Positions 25,025 through 37,000 of a stretch of DNA of 64,000 bases are shown here, piece after piece. The translations under genes were made by a program, and so were the position numbers. The stretch spans positions 102,843,372 to 102,907,371 of the forward strand of contig OZ023274.1 in assembly GCA_964007475.1 (NCBI GenBank). Direction: 5' to 3'. The DNA comes from Hybos culiciformis (Eukaryota > Arthropoda > Insecta > Diptera > Hybotidae). The notes under the pieces were generated by a model. It was given only the letters and a program-made list of their open reading frames with translations, searched no databases and was not told the DNA's origin. Each line of letters starts with the position of its first letter. Position 1 is the first letter of the stretch.

Positions 25025-26545
25025 AAAATTCATTATTTAAAAAAAAAACACTTTTTAATTGACAACAGGAACAACATAACACCTAACTTTTTTTTCTATT
25101 CCATATCTTTTAGATTCTCTTATATAATTGTCAAACATAATAATTAAAAAAAAAAGAAGAATTATTTTGTTTTTCCAAAAAAAAAATATATATTTGCCTT
25201 TAATTTACAAAATAATCCTGAATAATCCTTATATAGAAAATCTTAACCTTTCTAAATATTTCAATTATTCAAAAAGAATACAAAAAAAAAAAAAATTTTT
25301 TTTCCTTTCATTTTTTTCCCAATTAGACTTTTCCCAAAAACAAAAAAAACAACAACTGAAATTGGAGAGTAATTATAAGACTTTTATTGTTTGTGCACAA
25401 AATTATAAGACTGTCAATCTTGATTTTCTTTACACAAAAAAAAAAGTGAAAGAAAAAGAAAAACAAAAAAAAAATGCAAACCATTTAATGATGTTGTTGA
25501 AAAAACTATATATACAGAAATTTCTGTCTTAAATTCAACTTGAGCAAGTTTTCTTTTTCTTCAAAAAAAACAGAAAATTAACACATGAATTTTCCAAAAA
25601 AAAAAAACAAGCATAAAAATATATGTATGTATATCCAAACAACAAAGCCAAAAAAAAAAAACAAAATAACAAAATTTTTTAATGAGACCATCAAGATTTT
25701 TAATTTTTTTTTTTTCGAATAAAAAAAACCAAAGTAGATAAAATTGAAATTTATAAAATAAAAATAATAAAAAAAAAAAAAATCCTCATCTCGAAACACA
25801 AAAGAGTAAAGTGGCATATGTCACACCCAATTTAAAAAAAAAAAAATATAAAAAAAAATTTTATGCTTTTTTATTATTTTTCACTTTCAATTGGTTTTTC
25901 CCACTCTCTGTATAGAAATTTTTATAACAATAATACATATACTATATGTATATAGAATAGTTTTTGACAGCCAACATTATCAATTTCAACAAAAAGTTAA
26001 AAAAGAAAAGTTATACTTTTGCAACCATAGTAGAAAAAAAAATAAAAAATTAAAAAAAATATAACAATAATATCAAAAATATATAAAATAAATAATAAAC
26101 AGAAACAGATATTTAGATTCGCAACAAAAAAACAAAAAAGAAGTTTTCCATTCATCACTTTTCATCAAAAAAATTAAAAATTTATAAAAATTTTGTAACC
26201 TATATATGGGATTTAATGATAAAACCTTTACGTCAAATTTGCAATTTGTGGAAATTAAAAAAAAATAAATGAATAAATGAATAAAAAAATTATTTTATTT
26301 TATTTTTTTCAATTTATTTTAGGAAATTAAAATTCGGCGGCATTTTTATAATTCAACAATTTTTATCATTTTTATCATTCAAATATAAAAGAAATTTTTT
26401 TATTTCTTTAAATATGTTAGATTCGCGCTTAAGTATGATGAGCTTTTTATTTTGACTTCTTCATTTGATTGATAATAAATTCGTCCCCTCGATCCAAGAA
26501 ATTTCTTTCTTTGTATTCTTCGCTTCTAAATCTTATAATATTGCT
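25025..26545. other. No gene seen; A-rich blocks
   Basis: A 134-codon Lys-rich ORF (25128-25532) is poly-A low complexity. An A-skewed block at 25720-26290 resembles the leader-like blocks elsewhere. A CGGCGG motif lies at 26333-26341 just after TTTTAG. Confidence 0.6.
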
Positions 26546-26549
26546 CTTA

Positions 26550-26985
26550 TGCCTTGGACAGACTGACACGATTAACATGTTCTTGATCAAGAACATGTTA
26601 ATTTTATGTTTTTGAAGTAGTTTTCCCATAGTAATAAAAACAAGAACAAGAACATGTTCTTGCAAAAACATGTTGTTATTAAAGGATGGGTTGAGTAATT
26701 TTTACAAATATTTCGTGAGGCAATATTGGAAGCCATTAATGTTCACTGGGGTATCATTTTTGACGTTGACTTTGACAATTTTATGTTGTATTTATTTGTA
26801 AACAAATGAAAAAAAAGTTTGTTATTGTTTTTTATTTTGAATTTGAATTGAATTTGTAGGTATATTGTATTGTTTACTTTTGTTTTTAAACTTGAAAAAA
26901 AAAAAACAGATGTCTGTTCGGTCGATTTTAATAACATGTTTTTGTGCTCAAGAACATGTTTTTCGAGTTCAGTCTGTCCAAGGCA
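26550..26985. mobile_element. PIF/Harbinger-type MITE with nested palindromes
   Basis: Inverted ends TGCCTTGGACAGACTGA and TCAGTCTGTCCAAGGCA enclose 436 bp. TTA flanks both sides (26547-26549, 26986-26988). Subterminal AACATGTT and CAAGAAC motifs recur at both ends, including a 32-bp perfect palindrome at 26571-26602 and a 16-bp one, CAAGAACATGTTCTTG (about 26648-26663). No transposase. Confidence 0.85.
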
Positions 26986-26989
26986 TTAT

Positions 26990-29900
26990 CCTCATTTTCG
27001 TACCACACCTCCCTGTTGAATACATTATAATATTAATATCTAAATACATAAAAATTAAAAAGGATTACAAAAGTATAAATCGCTCTCTTGAAAAATTAGT
27101 TATTTTCACTTGTCATACTTTCAATTGGGATCGTCGATATGCACATTACTTATTTTTCAGCTACGTTTTCCATCATAAAAATGAAAAAATGAAAATATGT
27201 TTTCTTCATTAATAATGTCTGTCCGTACCACATTAAAATTGTTCTATGCTATAACTATCATCGTAAATTTCCATGTAAATTGATATATTTATGATTAGTT
27301 GTCGATTAAAGGAACCTTGTAAAACTGTTTAGCCTCCATCAATGATTCAAATTGAAGGCTGAAAACAGATTTTTATTCAAATTATTATTGTGGAAATATT
27401 TAAAAGAAAAAAAAATCGGAATGTTGTAAATAAGCCCCATACTTCAATTATGAGCTATTATCACTTTTAACATTAAGATAATATATTTTTTTTAGTTCAA
27501 TGCAGTGACGATTTTTGCAGGCCTGTTAATCCTTCAAAATTTATTCATATATTTTTCTTTAAAAAAAAAGCGCATTCCCTGAACGAAGTGTGAATTTTAT
27601 CACATATATCATTTGAAAAAAAAAAAAAATAATAATAATAATAATAATAGGGAAATATAAAATATGAAAAAAAAAATGTAAGTTTTATTCTTATAAAATA
27701 TCTTTTTTTTTTGTTATTCTTTCGTTTGTTTGATAAAGAGGTTAAAAAGTTACAGAGGACTATATAATGTTGTTTTTTTTTTTATTATTTCATGTCTATA
27801 TTTTTTTTAAAGGATTTTTTTTTTTATTTTTCTTTCTATTTCTTTTTTTTTTGTATACGTTTTTTTTTTCTATCTTTTTTCATATATATGAAAAAGATAA
27901 TGAAAGCATGGATGAAAAGGAAACAAGAGATGTTTTTACTGTAGAGAAAGAAAAAAAAGTCCTTCTTCATTATTATTATTATTTTTTTTTTTTTGTATGT
28001 ATGTACATATATTATATTTCATTGCAGCTTTAGAACGATTCTCTGTCAAGATTAGGTCAAATGGAAACTGACTCAATTATTTTTTTTTTTATTTTTTTTC
28101 AGTTTATGTACACGTATGTGTATGTACTGAATTATGGTATGAAACATAAAAAAGAATTTTTCATATCTTTATTATCGTTTGTTATTATTATTATTATTAT
28201 TTTCGGAATTCAGTTTAAAAGAGCGCGAAAATAAGCTCGAAGGCTCATTTAGCTTCAAAAGCTTGTAAGAACTTAGAAAAATAATTAATTTTAATTTATA
28301 ATTTTATTATATTTTCCGAAAGCCTCAACCTATGATTACTATTCTAGTGCCTCATAAATTTCATTGACACAAATTGTCAATATAAAAGTTTTCTTGTCGC
28401 TTTAATTTAAGTGAGCTAGTTTCTAGAATTCAAATTTTAATATTCAATTTTAAAAATTAACTAATTTTCTTTAAAATTCTATAATTTTAATTATCTATTT
28501 TATATTAAAAACCAAATTTAATTTGATTAAATATATCTACAATATATATATGTACATATTATATTCATGAAATTTCAAACTAAAAACTTTATTTAAAAAA
28601 TCCTAATAATAGCATAATTATTAAAATTGAAATTTCATAACTAATTTAAATTTTATATATTACATACTTACTTTAGTTATTTATTTTTTTAATTTTTGCA
28701 TAATTCAATTCATAAAAATTACACAAACATTATATTGTGTAAATATACATATATATACATAGCCTATGTTTGTAAATATACAGTACGTCATATAAGTGTA
28801 CATTATTATACACATAAATATTATATCTCAATAACATTTATATGGATTCAATTAATTGTAAAAAGGATAAAAGCACACTATGTGATCACATAAATGATTA
28901 AATTCTTCTTGTTATAAAATATATATAACACATACATTATGTATGTAGAATTATTATTTTTTTTTATATTATTAATTAAAGAGTGAAAAAAAAAGCGCAG
29001 TGTTTTGTATTACACATATATATAGTATACGTCTTTTGTGGAATATTCAAATTAAGAATTAGGTCGACACGAATCAATTTCTTTATAAACTTGGGAATGA
29101 ATTATATTTTTTTTCCCCATTTTACAAACAAAAATGACAAAAAAAACATAAAATTAGAAGTTCCTTCTTTCTATTAAACATGAATTTAATTATGTAACCC
29201 ATTCGTTGAAAAAAAAAACAAAAAAATAAAAAGGAAATAATAATAATATAGAGCTCTATGTATATAGAGACGAGATATGATAACGTGAAAGATTTTTGTA
29301 GGATGTTGTCACATTAATATTCATCTGAAAACATATACAAAACATATGTGCATATATTATGTATGTACTGTGTTAGTACATTGAAAAGAAAAAAAAAATA
29401 AATAAAGGAAAATGAAAATTATATTTTTTGTTGTTTTTCCTTCTGTTGAAAAAATGATAAAGGAAAGTCTCAATGGCAAAATAAGTTAAATTAGGCATTC
29501 AGGATTTTTAGTAAATATAGATTACTAATTATACAGAGTGAATAATTATATTTAGAAAGAAATTTTTTGTAGAATTTTTATTTTCTTTGAATTTATAAAT
29601 TTTCAGAAATTTAAAAACACATCCATTGAGATTTGAAATGAACGGCAAACATACATATTAATAATATACTTCTTGTAAATTACTTGTAATTATGAGAAGC
29701 CGTGCGCTTACAATGTTTTGTTTTTAATTTTAATGATCTTAAGCTTATAAGATATGTAAACATATGATTTGAAGTTGATTTCATGTTCATGTACTTATAA
29801 TCTGAAGCTGACAAAAAATGTGTTTATTTTTGTGGCCACCGCATTAATGATTTAAAAAAGTTTTGATTTATTTCATTTTCTGTCTGTACTATATCTTGTT

Positions 29901-30480
29901 GAGAAGTTAGGACAAAAAATTTTTCACTTATTTAGAATTTTTAACTATTCTAGACACCCTTTATATTACATGAATATTATACATATCATGTATATAAAAT
30001 AGGCAATATTTTTTTTCCACAATTTATACATAGTAACAGTAACATCAGAAATTCAATTAAGTTTTTATATTACTTTAAGGATTTTAAAAAAATATTAATA
30101 CACAATATCCTTTTCTATGAACTACTTATGTGTAATATATATATATATATATTTATATTTTACATAAAAACTTGTTGTTACAAAGGAAAAAAAAAAAAAA
30201 ACCAGAAAATCTATTAACTATATTTTTATATAAAAATATGTAAGTTGGTATAAAACAATTGAATATCACTAGAGTGGTTAAAATAATTTTTTTTTTTTAA
30301 CTATATGCGGTACATAATGTTTCCAAAAAATTGAACCGAAAAGTTTGCAAAACTGTCAATTTGGAAAACAACAAACAAACAAATTAAATCCTTTATATAG
30401 TATTCAACTATTTATAAATTTATAACAAAATTGAATAGAAATTTAATCTATTCTAAAAACTTAGATAGTATTCTAAATTA
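26990..30480. other. No gene seen; AT-rich
   Basis: (AAT)n at 27629-27650, (TTA)n near 27969-27983 and 28183-28201, and low-complexity Phe/Tyr ORFs. Nothing recognisable as a gene. Confidence 0.65.
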
Positions 30481-30485
30481 TAATA

Positions 30486-30659
30486 CAGTGAAACCTGTCT
30501 AAGACGGAAACTGTATAAGACGGAAACCTGTATAAGACGGAACTTTTTTTTTTTGATTTTTGATTTTTCCTTTCAAATCAACCCGTGTAAGACGGAAAAC
30601 TGCCTAAGACGGAACTATTTTCCGGTCCGTTGCGGTTCCGTCTTAGGCAGGTTTCACTG
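30486..30659. mobile_element. 174-bp Tc1/mariner (pogo-like) MITE
   Basis: CAGTGAAACCTGTCTAAGAC at the left and the inverted CTTAGGCAGGTTTCACTG at the right, with TA on both sides (30484-30485, 30660-30661). Inside, AAGACGGAA occurs five times directly, and once inverted (TTCCGTCTT) in the right end. Non-coding. Confidence 0.9.
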
Positions 30660-30664
30660 TATAA

Positions 30665-32180
30665 TGTATGCATGTAGATTGATTTTATTTTGTTGTCTGC
30701 TTATAGTGTAAAGTCAATTATCATCTATTATTATTATTATTGTACATTTAAGTACATTTTGTTGTTTAAAGTCAATCTTTGTTAAAAAAAAATTTTTTTA
30801 AATATATTTCAAAAAAAAAAAATTTTTAATATTCGTTACGTAGGTATATTATCCTTATATTATTTATTTACATCCTAGAAATCTGTATTTGGAAAAAAAA
30901 TAAAAATTTTAAAAATTATAGAAATTCGTAGAAAATATGCGAACTCTACATGTAATATAATATAATTTATATAAATATTTTACTTATTTACCTTTTTTTT
31001 TTCTCTTTTAAATGACAGTGATGTAACCCTGTTTCCCTTTCATTTTCATTTTTATAAAGAAACAAGAAAAAAATTTATATTTCTGTTTTTTCTATATTCA
31101 TAAAAATAAATTTAAAATAAAATTTTTTATATAATATATAATATAAATTCAATTCTTGACTTTCACTTCTTATTCAATGAAATAAATTTTATTCCTTCAT
31201 CTAATCATAAATTATAAGTAAAATACATTAAATGAACAAATTTTCATACCATTTTTATTAATTATTAGTGCTTTGAAAGAAATATACATAAAATATATGT
31301 ATGCAAATTTTTATATTGTGTAATATTTTTAATACTTCACCAATTTTTCAAATAAAAAAATATTTTCTATACTACATTTTATTTAAAATTTATAAATCCT
31401 GGGCTTGGTTTATTTTTGTACTCTACACAATAATAAATAAAATAATTTCAGTCAGACAATTTTTAATAAACATTATCTTTATAATTTCAATGTTCATTAT
31501 TAGTATGTTGTAACTTATTCTGTACGTAAGAAAGAATGTTGTTAAAATGTATACAAGCCTAGTTTCTTAATCAATTATTGTTTGTGATGATATGCCCTTT
31601 ATGATAATTATGATTTATTTATGATGATTCAATTTTTTGTTTACGCTAATATCACATGGAAATTTTAATAGAGCTTATAACATAGCATTTAATCTTAACC
31701 GATTCTAAAAATTTATATATCATTTCAAAGTATGAAATAGTCCGGGATTTTTGAATTAAAAATTGTTTCAAAATTTGACTTTCAAATGGTCTAAATCAGT
31801 TTTTGAATAAAATTTTCAAAACAAAAAAAAAACTACCCTACACTTTCCTCTAAATTTCCATTTTGTTACTATTATTATTTTTATTATTAAAAAAAAAACT
31901 TAAATTCAATGAGCTCTTAATAAAATAAAATAAATAAAACTTTCTTTCTAAATATTAAATAAAAATATAGAGATAGAAAATTTAATTCAACAATAAACGA
32001 TGAAAATTTTTTTTAAATCAATATTTTTTTTTAGCAATTAGTTGCTAATCAATATTATTATCTTTAATAAAAAAAAAAATTACTTATAATAATAATAATA
32101 ATATTTGATAAAAAAAAAAAAAGCATAAATTATACAAGGTGTCTTATTCACTCTGAAAACCTCTACTCAAACTTTTATGT
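30665..32180. other. No gene seen; AT-rich
   Basis: Homopolymers and AAT repeats (about 32087-32103) only. Confidence 0.7.
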
Positions 32181-32186
32181 ATATAA

Positions 32187-32443
32187 CGCCTGCTCAGAAA
32201 TGAAACAACGTATAATGAAAAGTATAGTTTCGAGTAATTTGAATTTAAAGATTTGAAAATTAAAAAAAACGTATGAAAAAATATCAAGTAGCGTACAATT
32301 TTCATCTAAAAAACACATTTTAATCAACATTAAGAATATTGCAAAGTAGTTGTACTTATAAAATCGAGTACGAGGAATCGAATGGTGCTATTGTCAAATA
32401 ATGACGTATAAATGTCATACGTTGTTTCATTTCTCAGCAGACG
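32187..32443 (-). mobile_element. 257-bp TIR element (MITE), copy B
   Basis: Same 257-bp element as 13688-13944 but in reverse orientation. Its ends are CGCCTGCTCAGAAATGAAAC and GTTTCATTTCTCAGCAGACG. Target duplication ATAA at 32183-32186 and 32444-32447. The single difference seen is in the right end as drawn here (TTTCTCAGCAG in place of TTTCTGAGCAG). Confidence 0.93.
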
Positions 32444-32449
32444 ATAAGT

Positions 32450-33350
32450 GGTTGTTTATTTTTTGAAAAGAAAAAATAAAAGTGAAAACGTAAAGTACTT
32501 AAAAAAAAGACATACCTACCTATATAATTAAAAATCAAATCAAAAAACTATAAACACATAGGAAATTAAAATCGCGATCCGGTGACTTTTTGGCAAACTT
32601 ATTATAAAAAATTAATGATTCTAATGATTAAAAATTGAGAAATTCTTGTTCAATAATTATATACATAATGTACAGGAATAAAATTGAACATACATTAACA
32701 ATTTTATTTATAATTTTATTTCCTTGTCCACGCATTTCGCCTTCTTATTAGGACATTATCAAGACACGTTTAATTGAACCTTGAAAATTCTTTATAGGGC
32801 TGGGAATCCAGAATACACACTTTTAATTTCAATTATTAATTTCGATATTCAAATCTTCCGTGAATTCTTTATACAAAAATATAGTTTTTAACTTAAAAAC
32901 TAATCGTAAAATGAATGTATAATAATAAATTTTAAAAATATTAATAATGATCTACATGCATGATCTACATGCATATTCTAACCATATAAACAAATATAAA
33001 CCTTTTGGTACCTCTACTGACTATATATTTATGAACCGATTTTGATAATTTTCTATAAGATATGACGATTTTGATTAGTGTTAACAACAACATGGTTCAT
33101 CCAAGTAAAAATTAAATAAATTTCGAGTGGAATTATAAATTTTTTCAGATATTAAATATTTATCATTTTATCGACATTATACCTTTTGCAATATATTTAT
33201 ACCTATATATAAATCTTTCAGTGTCTCAAAAATTGCAACAAATTAAAAAATTGCAACTAAAATATTTAAAATTAAAAAAAAACAAAAATTAAAAATAATT
33301 TTTTGATTTAAAAAAATTTTAAAATATTAATTTTCTTTTTTTTTTCTTTA
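32450..33350. other. No gene seen; AT-rich
   Basis: A minus-strand string with TTGATAATGTCC and GGCGAAATGCG (about 32741-32775) looks like a retroelement tail. Otherwise nothing. Confidence 0.6.
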
Positions 33351-33353
33351 CAG

Positions 33354-33950
33354 GAATGGATATAATTCTGATAGCGAAAGGATTTGAGAAGAAAAAAAAC
33401 TTTAATAACCGTCCGAATAAATTAAATTTTTAATCGCTGTTTTTTTTTTTTCAAAAATAATAAAAAATTAAACAGATTTTCCACTAAATTAAATTATTTT
33501 TTTTTTTTTTTGTTTTTTTTTTTATTTTTATGTCGGAAAAAATCAGAACTTTTTTTTTCCGCCTAAAATAAGGATATAAAGCCAAGTAAAAAAAAAAAAA
33601 ACAAACAAAAAATATTTTTGTGTATGAAAATTTATTTTTATTTTTTTTTGTCAATTTGATAATGAAAAAATATTATATATAGGAAAGTAAACAAAAAGAT
33701 TACTTTCTAATGAATTCACAAAGATATAATAAAACAATTTCATGAATAAAGTAATCCTTAAAATATATCCGCTATATACATAAAAACATTGTATAATAAA
33801 ATAAAATAAAAAAAAAGAATAAATTATAAAATTTTAAAAATATATAAATTTACATTTTAATAATAAATTAAAAAAAAGATTAAAAAAAAAACATTTTTTC
33901 GTCTTTTTACGGTGAAAATAATTTAAAAAAAAATAGTCAAAATTGCGGCC
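33354..33950 (+). promoter_or_regulatory. Mef2: Probable 5' UTR part of the Mef2 start exon
   Basis: A long pyrimidine tract ending TTTCTTTACAG (33351-33353 is CAG) is followed by AT-rich sequence up to the strong start context GCGGCCATGG at 33951. No coding potential links to the MADS exon. A 25-codon upstream ORF (ATG 33356, stop 33431-33433) lies at its 5' end. Alternatively a short leader exon could end at an internal donor, for example CCAAGTAAAA near 33585. Confidence 0.4.
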
Positions 33951-34004
33951 ATGGGTAGAAAGAAAATTCAAATTTCCCGAATCACGGACGAACGGAATAG
34001 ACAA
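33951..34004 (+). CDS. Mef2: Mef2 coding exon 1 (residues 1-18)
   Basis: Encodes [18 protein letters not shown], the N-terminal arm and start of helix 1 of the MADS box. It ends at the Gln18 codon on a consensus donor (CAA|GTAAGT at 34005), phase 0. Interruption of the MADS box after residue 18 is the same as in vertebrate MEF2 genes. The 5' part of the exon is non-coding and may begin after the acceptor at 33351-33353. Confidence 0.96.
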
Positions 34005-37000
34005 GTAAGTTGAGATTAAAAAAAAATTAACAAATTACAAATATAATATTTATTATTTGAAATTTCAATTTACCAAATTTGTTATAAAATTAATGAATTT
34101 TATTAAATATTGATCGGATACGAAGGCAGTTTAGATTATAACTAAAAAGAACTTTGAAAACTATATGACTATAAAAACATGTTTAAATCATATAAGAGAT
34201 GTCTTCTTCGAATAAGAGATCTCTTCTTCTTAAATCTAATTTATATAAAATTAGATTCTGGATCTTTATCGTGATTATTCTGAGTACAAAATGTTTGTGA
34301 TTTCCATTTCGGATTTCGGAAACCTGAATATCATATATTTAAAAAAATTTATTAAAGACAATTATTAAAGACAAATAAAAATAAACTTAATTAATGTCAA
34401 TAGTAAGCTAAACAATAATATGATTAGGATTGAAAAAAACTCCTTATGTGTAATTAAAATTGAAATTATTTATAGTACATATATTGCATTTGAATTTCGA
34501 GACACATATATCATTATTCTCATTCCTTTTTCAAATTACACCTTGTTACATATATATTCTCTCCGTACCTACACAAATTGTGAAACTAAAAAAAAAACAA
34601 AAAGTAAATTAATTTTTAATTTCAACTTGAATTGTTTAATTGAAAATTATTTCTAAATATTTTCAATTTAGTCCAAATGAAAATTTATTATAAGGATTTT
34701 TTTTTTTTAAATACAAAAGTTAACATATATTAATAATATTATACACTATGTTAGAAAGAAGGGTATTTATTTTTTTGAGAAAAATCTGAAAAATAGAACC
34801 TTTAGAAAATAAAGTTACTTCTATTGATATGTTGTATTGATCTTAAGGTATTTTAGACCTTTGTTTTAGAATCCTTTTAAAATAGACAGACAAGTCATGG
34901 TTCTTTCATAGAAAATAGTTATAAGTCATAATTAATGTAGACCACAATATAGTTTTCAATGCTGAACGTCTTTTTTAAAAATTAAATATTTATATCAAAA
35001 CCTATTTTCTAATCAAAGCATAATAAACTCTTATATATTTCAGTTCAAAAATTCATATTACTTAATTTTCACTTTCATTTTTAAATAATACGTAACTGAA
35101 AAATAAAATTATTTATTAACGACGACAATAATATATAATATCAATTTTATTTAATAATTTTATAAAAATTTTATGAAATATATATATACTATTACTAATT
35201 ACCTACCAAAAAATTATATGTTTTACGTATGAATCTGTTGTTTGAACAAAAAGAGTCAAATTTTGTAAGTTTAAAAACAAAAAGTAATTAAAAATATATG
35301 TACTAAAATAAAGTTTATTTTCCAACTGAAAGCAAAAAAAAGAAGAAAATTAGAAAATCTGTTAATTTAGCTCCCAAATGTGTGTAATATAAGTTTCGAA
35401 ATCAGAAAATCCTTTCGATGCTATAATAAAATTGATAAGATTATCCGTTTCAGTTTCAAACCACAGAAATATAATGTCTTTAAAAAAAAAGAAGGAAAAT
35501 TCAATATCCTTGACATTATTTAAAGAATAACTAGATATAGTGTACGTACACTCAATAAAAAAACAATTTAGTCCAGATAGTTCGAGTAATTTTTTATTCT
35601 TCAATAATATATGTAAAAAAAAAACAGAAAGAACAAAATGCATTAAATATTTAATTTTGTAAAAGTTTTGTTGAAAATCTATTATAAAAGTAGATTAATT
35701 TTTTTTTCTATATATATAAAATACGACAAATAAAAAAAAAATATGCTACACTTAATGGTTACAATAACTTTTTCTATTGCTCCCCATTAATGTTTTTTTT
35801 TGTATTTTTTTTTTGTCTACTATATTATTGAATCAATTAAATATTTCAATGAAAGTTATACAGTCCTTAATTTAAGGTAAATAGAATGTTGATAGGCGTT
35901 AAATAAAAAATTAAAAAGGAAACTTTTTCATCATCATCATTTTTGTTAAAAGCTCGATACCGCCTTTTTTTTTCTATTAAAGTTTTAATGGTCCACCTAC
36001 AATTTTTAGTCCGTTTTCCATGAAAAATGAAATAATTGAGTGTCTGTTATATGTGTTAAAAGTTCGTCTTCGTCGCTTTGTCGTTCATTTGACGTCGACT
36101 AAAAGATGAGGTCTTTCATTATGTGTTTTGAGAGTTACAGGTCAAGCAAGGGTCTCAAAAGTTTCCATATAAAATTTATATATTTTATGTAAATTTTTTA
36201 TTTTATTTTCAATGGATTGCGATGAAAATAAGTGTACTATGTCGATTAGAGGAACTTTAAAAAGAAAGGTTAGAGCTCAAAAATTCCGACTAGTGTCTAG
36301 ATTTCGATGAAAATTGTTATATTTGTACATGGTGTGTCATGGTGATCCTTTTGAAAGGATTATCATTTTTAAATAGTAAAAATAAATTTGTTTTAGTAAA
36401 ATTTTGAATTTACACAATATCGTTGGTACAAATTTAATGAAATTTTTTTGAATCTTTATGTAAATAATTCAAATAAATACGGGTTTCAAAATTTATTTAA
36501 TTTTAATTTTCGTGTATTTGGGAAATGTCTATATTTCCCAATTTTATAAAGTAAAATGGAATTTTCTTTATATACTATGTTTAAAATCGAACCATATTTT
36601 TCATAATTGTATGGATAGTGCATAGTGAAAAATGCCTTTATTTCGTTCAAGTTTTAAACTTATATTTAAACCGATCATCATTTAAACATTCATTTGAAAC
36701 TTTGAAAATATAAAATAGTTTCTTTGGTTTTTCTATATTTAAATTTGATTTTTTTAATATGGAAATCAATAATTTTTAATAAGTTTAACAATTTTCTTTT
36801 ATTTTTCTTTCATTTTATTTACATAGGTGACTTTTAATAAACGTAAATTTGGTGTAATGAAAAAAGCTTATGAATTATCGGTATTATGTGATTGTGAAAT
36901 TGCTCTAATCATATTCTCGTCAAGTAATAAATTATATCAATATGCTAGCACTGACATGGACAAAGTATTGCTTAAATACACAGAATATAATGAACCCCAC

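Noticed and set aside
25128..25532. 134-codon plus-strand ORF
   Set aside because: Lys/Phe/Gln low complexity produced by poly-A tracts; no conserved residues, splice context or neighbour support.
26447..26937. Minus-strand ORFs inside the PIF-type element
   Set aside because: One spans the TIR boundary and both have no transposase motifs.
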